41,044 bases of DNA. Source: Bifidobacterium breve (GTDB lineage Bacteria > Actinomycetota > Thermoleophilia > Solirubrobacterales > Solirubrobacteraceae). Made by a program: the position numbers and the translations under genes. Below the pieces are notes generated by a model. That model did no database searches. It was not told the origin of the DNA and saw only the letters and a program-made list of their open reading frames with translations. The stretch lies in contig CAMDBT010000013.1 in NCBI GenBank assembly GCA_945889475.1, positions 1 to 41,044 on the forward strand. The letters run 5' to 3'. Position 1 is the first letter of the stretch. Every line of letters starts with the position of its first letter. Positions 7,332 to 14,887 of this stretch are shown piece after piece.

Positions 7332-7707
7332 AGATTGATTCGACAGCGCGCTCCAGCGGCGCGTCGTCGAAGGCAATCACGGCTTCGCAGCTGTCGCAGA
7401 CCAGATGGTGGTGGTGATGGTCGGGTCGGATCGGCTCATAGCGGGCCTGTCCTTGGCCCAGTTCAACCTTGCTGAGGACTCCAAGGTGGTCGAGCTGCTC
7501 AAGGATTCGGTAGATGCTGGCGCGGCCAACGGCTCGCTCACGAGCGGCGAGTAGAGCTTCGATTTCGTAGGCGCTGAGCGCGCAGCTCTGCTCGTCAAGC
7601 AGTGCAACGACAGCGGCGCGCGCACCGCCGCGGCGGAAGCCCGCCTCGGCCAGCCGCTCGGTCGTCGCCGTCGCCCACTGCGATTCTTTGCTGTTCGCCT
7701 CGGCCAT
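7261..7707 (-). CDS. zur: Fur-family metalloregulator, probably Zur
   Basis: 148 residues from the ATG at 7707 (GTG at 7710 is an alternative; both fit a leaderless transcript). An N-terminal winged helix (GGARAAVVALLDEQ ... RASIYRILEQLDHLGVL) is followed by a dimerisation domain with HHHHHLVCDSCEAV and a C-terminal CADC. The two CxxC pairs form the structural zinc site of Fur proteins, and the His cluster contributes the sensory site. Zur rather than Fur is favoured by its neighbours: a Zn/Mn-type ABC importer and a His-rich protein. It probably represses itself and the transporter operon when zinc is sufficient, through the paired 15-bp sites. Its 3' end overlaps the convergent permease gene by 71 bp. 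Confidence 0.88.
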   Translation of the reverse strand: MAEANSKESQWATATTERLAEAGFRRGGARAAVVALLDEQSCALSAYEIEALLAARERAVGRASIYRILEQLDHLGVLSKVELGQGQARYEPIRPDHHHHHLVCDSCEAVIAFDDAPLERAVESISKRVDFAVEGHEIVLHGLCADCR

Positions 7708-7715
7708 CACTGCCA

Positions 7716-7740
7716 AGGCTAGCGATGAGACCCATTCTCA
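7716..7740 (-). promoter_or_regulatory. Zur-type operator and -10 element of the zur gene
   Basis: Read on the minus strand, TGAGAATGGGTCTCA (7740-7726) is a 15-bp palindrome with 5-bp perfect arms TGAGA/TCTCA, matching the 7-1-7 Fur/Zur site pattern (TGAnAATnnTTnTCA-like). TAGCCT (7721-7716) follows four bases later as -10, and the start codons are 5 (GTG) or 8 (ATG) bases beyond it. The operator also overlaps the stop codon of the upstream His-rich gene. Confidence 0.7.
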
Positions 7741-8076
7741 GGCCAGATCGAGGCCGCCGTGATCATCGCAGTGATCCCCGTGCGGGTGGTGGAGGCGACC
7801 TTCAACGAGGTAATCGGTGTGCTCGCCGTGCGGCACGGCCTCGTGGTCGCAGTCAGCACCGTGGACGTGTGCGCCGCAGTCATGCGCTTGGTTGCACAGC
7901 TCAGGGAGCTGCTCGTCAACCGGCAGCGAATGCTCATCAACGTGGTCGCCGTGAGGCTGGTGCAGGTGACCGTCGTGGATGAAGTCGATGTGGCCGTCGT
8001 GAACGATCGCCGTGTGGCCGCAGCCGGGGCCGTGAACGTGGTCATGACCTTGATGGGTGTTCGGTTTTGTCGCCAC
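7738..8076 (-). CDS. His-rich two-repeat metal-binding protein
   Basis: 112 residues from a leaderless GTG at 8076. It contains about 24 histidines, 5 cysteines and many aspartates. It is built as two related halves: HVHGPGCGHTAIVHDGHIDF / HDGHLHQPHGDHVDEH and HVHGADCDHEAVPHGEHTDY / EGRLHHPHGDHCDDH. Each half has a HxHGxxCxH motif, an H(D/G)xH(I/T)DF/Y motif and a L-H-x-P-HGDHxDxH motif, so each probably binds one or more zinc ions. No signal peptide or membrane segment is visible, so a cytoplasmic zinc buffer or chaperone is plausible. I recall similar proteins beside Zur in other bacteria. It reads directly into zur (same strand, 30 bp apart). Confidence 0.85.
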   Translation of the reverse strand: MATKPNTHQGHDHVHGPGCGHTAIVHDGHIDFIHDGHLHQPHGDHVDEHSLPVDEQLPELCNQAHDCGAHVHGADCDHEAVPHGEHTDYLVEGRLHHPHGDHCDDHGGLDLA

Positions 8077-8080
8077 CCAA

Positions 8081-8088
8081 TAAATCTA
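8081..8088. promoter_or_regulatory. Overlapping divergent leaderless -10 elements
   Basis: On the minus strand TAGATT (8088-8083) lies six bases before the GTG of the His-rich gene. On the plus strand TAAATC (8081-8086) lies six bases before the GTG at 8093. The two -10 elements share four base pairs, and only 16 bp separates the two start codons. Firing should be mutually exclusive if both are real. The plus-strand element is weaker and its use depends on the 8093 start being correct. Confidence 0.45.
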
Positions 8089-8092
8089 CCGC

Positions 8093-9466
8093 GTGTCGCC
8101 GGCAGCAGGATCGACGGCTGCCTTGGCGAACCGAGGCCTTATGGGCCTTCGCCAACTGCGCTCTGCGCTGCACGGATTCACTCAGGAGGCAGCATGGCAG
8201 CTTGCCAGCGACGCTCAGGGCGGCCACGAGCTGCCGTTTGAGGTCGTTGAGGAGGGGCGGCGCGACTCGCCGCTCTACTGCTACCGCCCGATGACGGCAG
8301 CATTCATCAACGAGCGCAGCAGCGTGCTGGCGCGCCTTCCTACGTTTCTGCCAGCCGCCCACGCGCTGATCGCGGTCGGCAGCCTTGCCGACTATCTCGA
8401 TTCGCAAGGCGTCCGTCCGCCCGGCCCGGGCCGCCAAAGCGCCGATGCCGCGTTGCACTGCTTCTTGGCACGTGTCTTTGTTGACTCCAACGACTTTGTC
8501 TTCGACGAGCGCTGCTTCGACAAGGCCTACCTTGAGCTTGAGCGCTGTGTCGCCGAGGAGCGCGCCGAACACACCGTTGTTGCCGTTCTGCTCGGCGTTG
8601 AGCTCGGCTCTGAAGAAGTCAGCCTCGGCGACGGAGTGACGCTGGCCCGCGGTGAGCACTTCGACGATGCCCCCGACGAGGCGCGCTGGTCGCGCGTTGA
8701 CGGCAGCGCGCAGACGCTGGTGATCGTGCGCCGCTCGCCGGTGCCTGGGGATGTTGGGCCGCTCCAAGCCTCGCGCAGTTCGCTGAGCAAGCTGGCCGCC
8801 GGATTGGGGCTCTACCACCCCGACCCGGTAGCGATCGCGCCGCTCGGCTGGTCACGGATTGGCGCCGGTCCATGGCAGCCTGTCGCGCTCAGCGCCGACC
8901 CAGCGCAGGTCGAGCCGCTGGTTTTGATTGAGCCCGCTCAGGAAGATGAGCTGCGCGCATTCCTAAGCCTCGTCGGCCGCCGTGAGCCGAAATCGGGCGA
9001 GCTGGCTTGGGCTTTGCGCCGCTATCAGATGGCCCACCAACGCCAGCTGGCAGGCGAAGCGCTGACCGACCTGCTGCTGGCGGCCCGCGCGCTACTGGAG
9101 CCGGAGGGCCCGGCCAGTGGACGGATGCCGGGCCGCCTTGCCGCGCTCTGCGCCGAGCGCGAGCGCCGCGCCGCGATGACCGAGCGGGTCGCCCACGCCG
9201 CCGCGCTCGAGCGGGCGCTGATCGCCGGTGTTGATCAAGAGCTGCAGCTGCAACCCTTCGTCAGCGAACTAGACGGCCACCTGCGCGCGCTCCTGCGCGA
9301 CGCTTGCTGCGGCCACCTCAGCGGCGACCTCGTTGGCCTCGCCGACTCGATCCTGCTTGAAGATGCTGCGCCCCAACCGGCAGATGATCAGCTACCTGAA
9401 GCAAGCGTCGAGCCGCCGACGCGCCCTAAGACCGATCAGTTCGAATCGCTCCGCCCGCCGTTCTAA
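8093..9466 (+). CDS. Conserved-looking hypothetical protein, function unknown
   Basis: 457 residues from GTG 8093. An ATG at 8141 preceded by GAGG would give 441 residues and is a serious alternative. The protein is soluble, acidic and rich in Leu, Ala and Glu, with no signal peptide, membrane helix or motif I recognise. The N-terminal half (~45-230) mixes strands and helices; the C-terminal half (~280-425) looks mainly helical and includes RRYQMAHQRQLAGEALTD and a cysteine pair (DACCGH). A proline-rich tail ends RPPF. Length, absence of frameshifts and codon use match neighbouring genes, so it is a real gene. It converges on the ArsA-like gene with overlapping stop codons. Confidence 0.8.
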   Translation: MSPAAGSTAALANRGLMGLRQLRSALHGFTQEAAWQLASDAQGGHELPFEVVEEGRRDSPLYCYRPMTAAFINERSSVLARLPTFLPAAHALIAVGSLADYLDSQGVRPPGPGRQSADAALHCFLARVFVDSNDFVFDERCFDKAYLELERCVAEERAEHTVVAVLLGVELGSEEVSLGDGVTLARGEHFDDAPDEARWSRVDGSAQTLVIVRRSPVPGDVGPLQASRSSLSKLAAGLGLYHPDPVAIAPLGWSRIGAGPWQPVALSADPAQVEPLVLIEPAQEDELRAFLSLVGRREPKSGELAWALRRYQMAHQRQLAGEALTDLLLAARALLEPEGPASGRMPGRLAALCAERERRAAMTERVAHAAALERALIAGVDQELQLQPFVSELDGHLRALLRDACCGHLSGDLVGLADSILLEDAAPQPADDQLPEASVEPPTRPKTDQFESLRPPF

Positions 9467-10587
9467 GCGGCAGCGAATAGTCGGTCGTGGATCTCTACTA
9501 GGCCATCAACGTCATCAATATCACCGGTCAGCTCGGGGATAAGCAGTGGTTCGATCTCGCCGGTTTCGTCTCGGAGCCGTTCGACCGTCGCCGCGTCGCG
9601 TTCGGCCAGCGCGAGCGCCTCGGAATAGCTGCCCAGTAGCTTCTCGGCCAGCGGCCCTTCAAACTGGGCGCTTAGCTCGCTGGCGACCGAGGCAAGGGTT
9701 GGCGCTGGCCGACCGGCGGCGCCGATGCTGTGGACGCGGTTGATTATCAGCGCGCCAAAGTCCATCTTCGCGCTGCGAAGCTTGTCGACGAAGAAGATCG
9801 CCTCCTCGGCCGAGTCGCGCTGCGGCGAGGTGATGACGACAAAGGTGGTTCGCGGGTCAACAAGTAGCGTGCGGACCGCTTCAGCGCGCTGGCGAAAACC
9901 ACCGATCAGGCTGCCGAGGGCCTGGAAGAAGACGGAGAGATCCTCGAGCAGCTCGCCGCCGGTGATGCGCTTGAGCAGGCCGAGGATTGCGCCGCTGCCA
10001 AAGCCCAGCGCGCGCGCGGCGAGACCGGCTGGCGCCAGCAGCAGCGTCAGCGCGCGGCCGTCGAAGAAGCTGGTCAGCCGATCTGGCGCATCGAGAAAAT
10101 CGAGCGCGTTGCGCGACGGCGGCGTGTCGAGCACGATCACGTCGAAACGGCCAGAACGGTCAAGCTGGTAGAGCTTGGCGATCGCTGTGAACTCCTGCGT
10201 GCCGGCGACCGCGCCGGAAAGCTGCTGGTAGATCCGGTTGCCGAGAATCTGGTCGCGCGTCTGCGCGTCAGGCGAGAGCGTCTCGATCAGCTCATCGAAG
10301 GTCCTTCGTGAATCGAGCGTCATCGCCCAAAGCTCACCGTTGATCTTCAGTCCGGCGCCGGCAAAGCGGTTCCCGTCGACGAGCTCTGGTTGGTTGGTGA
10401 GCTGCTCGAGTCCGAGTGCGTCCGCCAGTCGCCGCGCTGGGTCGATCGTCACGACGGCAACCCGCTGTCCGCCCGCCGCCAGACCGGCCGCAATCGCCGC
10501 TGCCGTCGTCGTCTTGCCGACGCCGCCGGGCCCGGCGCAGATCACAACCGAGCGATCCTGGAGGCTGTCGAAGAGGGAAGCGTTCAT
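9463..10587 (-). CDS. ArsA/GET3-family anion-transporting-type ATPase
   Basis: 374 residues from the ATG at 10587; TAGCCT at 10603-10598 is a likely -10, giving a very short leader. The P-loop is GPGGVGKTT (19-27), a deviant-type Walker A of the SIMIBI class, followed by TIDPARRLADALGL (ArsA 'DPA' switch I region), DTPPSRNALDFLDAP (switch II) and a C-terminal helical domain. Despite the family name there is no arsenite-binding Cys triad that I can see, and no arsenic genes are nearby. Actinobacterial members are often paired paralogues of unknown role, or may resemble GET3-like targeting factors. This one is single, divergent from parA and convergent with the unknown protein at 8093-9466. Confidence 0.88.
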   Translation of the reverse strand: MNASLFDSLQDRSVVICAGPGGVGKTTTAAAIAAGLAAGGQRVAVVTIDPARRLADALGLEQLTNQPELVDGNRFAGAGLKINGELWAMTLDSRRTFDELIETLSPDAQTRDQILGNRIYQQLSGAVAGTQEFTAIAKLYQLDRSGRFDVIVLDTPPSRNALDFLDAPDRLTSFFDGRALTLLLAPAGLAARALGFGSGAILGLLKRITGGELLEDLSVFFQALGSLIGGFRQRAEAVRTLLVDPRTTFVVITSPQRDSAEEAIFFVDKLRSAKMDFGALIINRVHSIGAAGRPAPTLASVASELSAQFEGPLAEKLLGSYSEALALAERDAATVERLRDETGEIEPLLIPELTGDIDDVDGLVEIHDRLFAAA

Positions 10588-10716
10588 CGCAGCAGAGAGG
10601 CTAGGCGCTGGCAATTATGAGGGCTCGCCGAGGTTGGCGTGATTTCGGGAAGGAATCGCTCTGCTTAGTGCGAATACAGCGCGAGTACGGGTCCAACAGA
10701 CGACCGGAGCATCCGC

Positions 10717-11481
10717 GTGGATAAGAAAAAGCCAAGAGTCATCGCATTCGCAAACCAAAAGGGTGGAGTCGCCAAAACGACGACTACGCTCAACCTTGCC
10801 GTGGCGCTCGCCGAGTCTGGCCACCGCGTGCTTTGCGTCGACATGGACCCGCAGGGCAACCTGACGATGTCGCAAGGCGTCGATCCTGACACGCTGACTG
10901 AGTCAATCTACGACGTGCTGGTCCACGACAAGCCGATCCGAGAGGTGATCGTCACGCGCGAGATCGACCTCGCCCCGGCCTCGATCGACCTCGCTGGCGC
11001 CGAGATCGCAATGTCGACGAAGATCGGCCGTGAGCGCTCGCTGCAGAAGTCGCTGAAGGTAGTTGCCGACGACTACGACTTCGTCTGCATCGACACGCCG
11101 CCAAGCCTCGGGCTGCTGACGATCAACGCGCTGACCGCCGCAAACAAGGTGATCGTCCCGGTGCAGTGCGAGTATCTGTCAATGCGAGGGCTGATTCAGC
11201 TCCAGAACACGCTTCAGATGATTCGCGAGAACCTCAACCCCGAGATCGAGATCGAAGGCATTCTGCCGACGCTGATGGACACTCGCACCGTTCACGCGAA
11301 GGAGGCGATCGAGATTCTCGAGGAGAACTTCGGCGATCGCGTCTTCGCGTCACGGATCAAGAAGACAATCCGCTTCGCCGAAGCCCCGGTTCAGGGAATG
11401 TCGGTGCTCAAGTACGAACCAAACGGCAGCGCCGCAGACTCCTACCGCGCCCTCGCCAAAGAGGTGCTCTCACATGGCTAA
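10717..11481 (+). CDS. parA: ParA/Soj-type ATPase coupled to ftsZ
   Basis: 254 residues from GTG, with GGAG (10706-10709) seven bases upstream. The deviant Walker A is KGGVAKTT (15-22); DMDPQGN (about 43-49) is Walker A'-adjacent, and DTPPSLGLL is Walker B. The family lysine, Gly and PQGN motifs are intact, so ATP-dependent dimerisation and non-specific DNA binding are expected. The C-terminus (ALAKEVLSHG) overlaps the ftsZ start by 8 bases, implying coupled translation. No parB or parS cluster is visible in the window. Two readings are possible: chromosomal ParA, or a ParA-like positioning ATPase working with FtsZ, as PomZ or MipZ do elsewhere. Confidence 0.92.
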   Translation: MDKKKPRVIAFANQKGGVAKTTTTLNLAVALAESGHRVLCVDMDPQGNLTMSQGVDPDTLTESIYDVLVHDKPIREVIVTREIDLAPASIDLAGAEIAMSTKIGRERSLQKSLKVVADDYDFVCIDTPPSLGLLTINALTAANKVIVPVQCEYLSMRGLIQLQNTLQMIRENLNPEIEIEGILPTLMDTRTVHAKEAIEILEENFGDRVFASRIKKTIRFAEAPVQGMSVLKYEPNGSAADSYRALAKEVLSHG

Positions 11482-12859
11482 GAACAAGAAGAACCGCGCA
11501 AGCATGCGAGAAGGCCCTCTATCAGAGCTCTTCCGCCGCACCGAGAAGGTCAAGCCGGAAGCCGAACCCGCTGAGCCGACCAAGGCCGCCGGTCCGGACG
11601 AGGCCCAGACCGAGGCTGGCCGCGAGCCGCAGACGCGAGTTACCCCAACGCCGCAGGAGCGTTTGCGCAGCGCCTTCAGCTCCGAGATTCCGGACGACAT
11701 CCTTGACGCTCCGGAAATTGAGCCGCCGCTGATGCCGCCGGCGCCGGATCCGGACGTCAATCGTTCGCCGAAGGCGAAGAAGGGCGGCCCGGTCTTGCGC
11801 GTGGTCGGTGTAGGTGGGGCTGGCGTCAACGCCGTCGACCGGATGATCGAGGCTGGCATCGCCGGCGTCGAGTTCATCGCCGTCAACACTGACGTTCAAT
11901 CGATCCAGCAGACCCAAGCCGACGTAACCGTCCACATCGGCGAAGCGTTGACGCGCGGCCTCGGCGCCGGCGCCGACCCGGAGCTCGGTCGTGCCGCCGC
12001 GATGGAGGACTACGACCGCATCAAACATCTGCTGAAGGGTTCCGACATGGTCTTCGTCGCCGCTGGAGCAGGCGGCGGTACCGGCACCGGCGCGGCCCCG
12101 ATTGTGGCTCGCATCGCGAGGGAGGTTGGCGCTCTGACGGTCGGCATCATCACGCGCCCGTTCGGCTTTGAGGGCACGCGTCGCTCGTCAACGGCATCGC
12201 TTGGCATCGACGCGATGCGCGAAGAGGTCGACACCTTGATCGTCGTCCCCAACAACCGGCTGCTAGAAGTGCTCGACCAGCGCACCTCGATGGTCGAAGC
12301 GTTCCGCATCGCAGACGACGTCCTGCGGCAAGGAGTTCAGGGAATCTCCGATCTCGTAACGCTGCCGGGGATCATCAACCTTGACTTTGCCGATGTGCGC
12401 ACGATCATGTCCGAAGCCGGGCCGGCGCTGCTTGGAATCGGCATGGGTACAGGCCAGGATCGCGCGCTCGACGCCGCCGCGCAGGCTGTGGCCTCACCGC
12501 TGCTGGAGACCGACATCAATGGCGCCCGTTCGATTCTGCTTTCGATTACCGGCGGCAGTGACCTCTCGCTGTGGGAGATCAACGAAGCCGCCAAGGCTGT
12601 CGCTGAGGCCGCGCACCCCGACGCGACGATCATCTTCGGCGCGATGGTCGACGACGCTCTGGACGATCAGGTTTGGGTCACCGTCGTGGCCACTCGTTAC
12701 GGAGAATCGGCCCAGCGCGTAAGGCGTCAGCGCGTTGAAGTGCCTACCGGCGAGCCGCGTGTCGAACGCACACGCAGCGGTCGCTCGGGCAAGAACACTG
12801 TTCGTACGGGCACCGGCATCGACACGCTCGACGTGCCCGAGTTCATGCCTGGCGGTTAG
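11474..12859 (+). CDS. ftsZ: Cell division protein FtsZ with long N-terminal extension
   Basis: 461 residues. The tubulin-like GTPase core (~106-410) has LRVVGVGGAGVNAVDRM, the nucleotide-binding G-box GAGGGTGTG (198-206), TRPFGFEG, and the T7 catalytic loop NLDFADV (302-308). All GTPase residues look intact, so it should polymerise. The C-terminus ends in LDVPEFMPGG, resembling the FtsZ C-terminal peptide that binds FtsA/SepF-type partners. The odd part is residues 1-105: a basic start (MAKNKKNRASMREGPLSELFRR), an acidic Pro/Ala-rich linker, and PQERLRSAFSSEIPDDILDAPE. Typical FtsZ has only 5-20 residues there. The gene is coupled to parA instead of lying in a division/cell-wall cluster, so it may be the only FtsZ or a second paralogue. 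Confidence 0.95.
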   Translation: MAKNKKNRASMREGPLSELFRRTEKVKPEAEPAEPTKAAGPDEAQTEAGREPQTRVTPTPQERLRSAFSSEIPDDILDAPEIEPPLMPPAPDPDVNRSPKAKKGGPVLRVVGVGGAGVNAVDRMIEAGIAGVEFIAVNTDVQSIQQTQADVTVHIGEALTRGLGAGADPELGRAAAMEDYDRIKHLLKGSDMVFVAAGAGGGTGTGAAPIVARIAREVGALTVGIITRPFGFEGTRRSSTASLGIDAMREEVDTLIVVPNNRLLEVLDQRTSMVEAFRIADDVLRQGVQGISDLVTLPGIINLDFADVRTIMSEAGPALLGIGMGTGQDRALDAAAQAVASPLLETDINGARSILLSITGGSDLSLWEINEAAKAVAEAAHPDATIIFGAMVDDALDDQVWVTVVATRYGESAQRVRRQRVEVPTGEPRVERTRSGRSGKNTVRTGTGIDTLDVPEFMPGG

Positions 12860-12902
12860 CCGAATAGCAGCGCGCTAGAGCGGCATCGCTTGCGTTAGCC
12901 AC

Positions 12903-12908
12903 TACTTT
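12903..12908 (+). promoter_or_regulatory. Leaderless -10 element of ggt
   Basis: TACTTT lies seven bases before the ATG at 12916, with no ribosome-binding site between them. The 56-bp gap after ftsZ holds no clear terminator, so ggt may also receive read-through from parA-ftsZ. Confidence 0.5.
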
Positions 12909-12915
12909 ACGTTCG

Positions 12916-14403
12916 ATGAGCGGCGCTACGGGAATGGTCGCCGCCGGCCATCAGAAGACAGCCGAAGTTGGCGCTGAGGTTCTGCGCGCCGGTGGCAACG
13001 CGGTCGACGCGGCGATCGCCGCGGTGCTCGCTTCGTGGGTCTGCGAGCCGCTGCTGACCGGTCCCGGCGCCGGCGGTTACATGCTCGTCGCGGGAGCGGG
13101 GGAGGAGCCAACGCTGCTCGATTTCTTCGTCGCCGCTCCCGGCCACGGCGCCGGCGACGACCACGCGCCGCTGCAAGCCGTTGAAGTGTCATTCGGCGAC
13201 GCCACCCAGACCTTCCATTGCGGAGCGGCCTCCTGCGGCGTGCCTGGCAGCCCGGCGGGAATCGCCGCCGCGGCCGAGCGCTGGGGGACTCTGCCCTTGA
13301 GCGATCTCGCAGCGCCCGCTGCCCGGCTGGCGCGCGAGGGGGTGCCGCTGAACGGCCCGCAGGCCTACGTCTTTGAAATTCTCGACGGGATTCTCTGTTC
13401 AACGCCGAGCGCGGCCGCCGAGTTCACTCGTGGCGGGCGGCCGCTGGCGCTCGGCGAGCCGTTCGCCAGCCCCGAGCTGGCCGAAACGATCGAGCGGCTC
13501 GGCGCCGATGGAGCGGCACCGTTCTACAGCGGCGACATCGCGGCCGCGATCGTCGCTGAGGTGCAGCAGCTTGGCGGCCTGCTCGACCTCGCCGACCTCG
13601 CCGCCTATGAGGCGATCGAGCGTGAGCCAGTCGGCGCCGAGTACCGCGGCCGGCGGATCCTCACCAACCCGCCACCGTCGGCCGGTGGCGTGCTGCTGGT
13701 GCTGGCCTTCTCGCGGTTGGCGCAGATCTGCCCTGAAGGGGTTCCGACCAATGCGCAGCTACTCGAAGTGATCGACGAAGTTCAGGCTCTGCGCACGCCG
13801 CAGTTCACGGCCGGCCTGATCGACCCGGATTTCCTGCGCCGTTTCCTCGCCGCAAACCTCGGTTCGACGACCCACGTCAGCGTGATCGACAACGATGGCC
13901 GCGCCTGCTCGGTCACATGCTCCAACGGCGAAGGATCGGCGGTCGTGGTGGAGGGAACCGGTATCCACGTCAACAACATGATGGGCGAGGAGGATCTGAA
14001 CCCGCTCGGCTTCTTCCGCGCCGCGCCGGGCCAGCGGATGCCTTCGATGATGGCGCCGACGGTCGTGCTGGCCGCCGACGGCACGGCCGAACTGGCGATC
14101 GGTAGCGCCGGCTCCAACAGGATCCGCTCGGCGATTCTGCAGGTGATCGTGAAGCTAATCGACCAGCGCAGCGCTGTGCAGGCCGCCGTCAACGCGCCGC
14201 GCTTCCACAGCGAAGGCGGCACGATCTTCGTTGAACCTGGGGTTGATCTGAGTGGGATCGATCTTGGTAAGCGGGAGCTTGTTCAGTTCCGCGCCGAGAA
14301 CCTCTTCTTCGGCGGGACGCAGGTCGTCGCGCGCGAGCTTCCAAGCGGCCGCTGCCACGGAGGCGGCGATCCGAGGCGCGGAGGGGCGGCGGTTGGGCTG
14401 TGA
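12916..14403 (+). CDS. ggt: Gamma-glutamyltransferase (Ntn-hydrolase)
   Basis: 495 residues. The family opening GMVAAGHQKTAEVGAEVLRAGGNAVDAA and the glycine-rich GPGAGGYML are present. The autoprocessing nucleophile is Thr318 in STTHVSVID, which would split the chain into a ~317-residue large and a ~178-residue small subunit. Downstream, GSAGSNRIRSAILQV and the terminal GDPRRGGAAVG are typical. GGTs transfer or hydrolyse gamma-glutamyl groups, as in glutathione or poly-gamma-glutamate. Most are exported, but no signal peptide is visible here, so a cytoplasmic enzyme or a different gamma-glutamyl substrate is possible (actinobacteria commonly lack glutathione). Slightly shorter than the usual 530-580. 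The 3' end overlaps the next gene by GTGA. Confidence 0.92.
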   Translation: MSGATGMVAAGHQKTAEVGAEVLRAGGNAVDAAIAAVLASWVCEPLLTGPGAGGYMLVAGAGEEPTLLDFFVAAPGHGAGDDHAPLQAVEVSFGDATQTFHCGAASCGVPGSPAGIAAAAERWGTLPLSDLAAPAARLAREGVPLNGPQAYVFEILDGILCSTPSAAAEFTRGGRPLALGEPFASPELAETIERLGADGAAPFYSGDIAAAIVAEVQQLGGLLDLADLAAYEAIEREPVGAEYRGRRILTNPPPSAGGVLLVLAFSRLAQICPEGVPTNAQLLEVIDEVQALRTPQFTAGLIDPDFLRRFLAANLGSTTHVSVIDNDGRACSVTCSNGEGSAVVVEGTGIHVNNMMGEEDLNPLGFFRAAPGQRMPSMMAPTVVLAADGTAELAIGSAGSNRIRSAILQVIVKLIDQRSAVQAAVNAPRFHSEGGTIFVEPGVDLSGIDLGKRELVQFRAENLFFGGTQVVARELPSGRCHGGGDPRRGGAAVGL

Positions 14404-14834
14404 GGTGCTGGCTTGCCGGATCGACGCTGATGGCAGCCATCGTCGCTGTTGGCGCAGGCTGCGGCGGGCCGTCGGCCGATCTCTACGTGCTAGAGCGCAG
14501 CGGATCGATTCCAGGTGCGAAGCTGACGATGGTCGTCGGCGACGGCGGCACCGTGCGCTGCAACGGCGGCGAGGAGCATCAAATCAGCAGCGCTCAGCTG
14601 ATTGACGCGCGAGCGATTGTCGGCGAGCTGAGTGGCGATGAGCAGGAGCCGGGCCCGGCGCGCCAGTCGCTCAACCTCGAGCCCGGCGAGGACCCGATTC
14701 TGCGCTACAGCGTCCGTAGCGAGTTCGGCACCGTCGCCTTCAGCGACAGCTCACGGCCGCAGCCGCCGGTCTTCTTCAAGCTCGCGAAGCTGACGCGAGA
14801 ATTGGCAAAGAACGTATGCGGGCTTGCGCGCTAG
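14400..14834 (+). CDS. Small putative lipoprotein coupled to ggt
   Basis: 144 residues from a GTG inside a GTGA overlap with ggt. The signal peptide runs through LMAAIVAVGAGC, with lipobox cysteine 21 followed by GG, so it is probably anchored outside the membrane. The mature part is a small beta-rich domain (YVLERSGSIPGAKLTMVVGDGGTVRCNGG), with three cysteines in all. Family not recognised. Tight coupling suggests it is made together with GGT, although one protein is predicted extracytoplasmic and the other shows no export signal. Confidence 0.75.
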   Translation: MRCWLAGSTLMAAIVAVGAGCGGPSADLYVLERSGSIPGAKLTMVVGDGGTVRCNGGEEHQISSAQLIDARAIVGELSGDEQEPGPARQSLNLEPGEDPILRYSVRSEFGTVAFSDSSRPQPPVFFKLAKLTRELAKNVCGLAR

Positions 14835-14855
14835 CCGAAGCAGAGAGCGCCACGG

Positions 14856-14887
14856 GAGGCCGCCCGCAGCCGCGGAGGTCGGGCCTC
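14856..14887. terminator. Possible bidirectional hairpin between convergent genes
   Basis: GAGGCC (14856-14861) and GGCCTC (14882-14887) are perfect 6-bp arms around a GC-rich 20-nt interior, lying between the converging lipoprotein and methyltransferase genes. There is no T-tract on either side, so intrinsic termination is uncertain. Confidence 0.3.
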
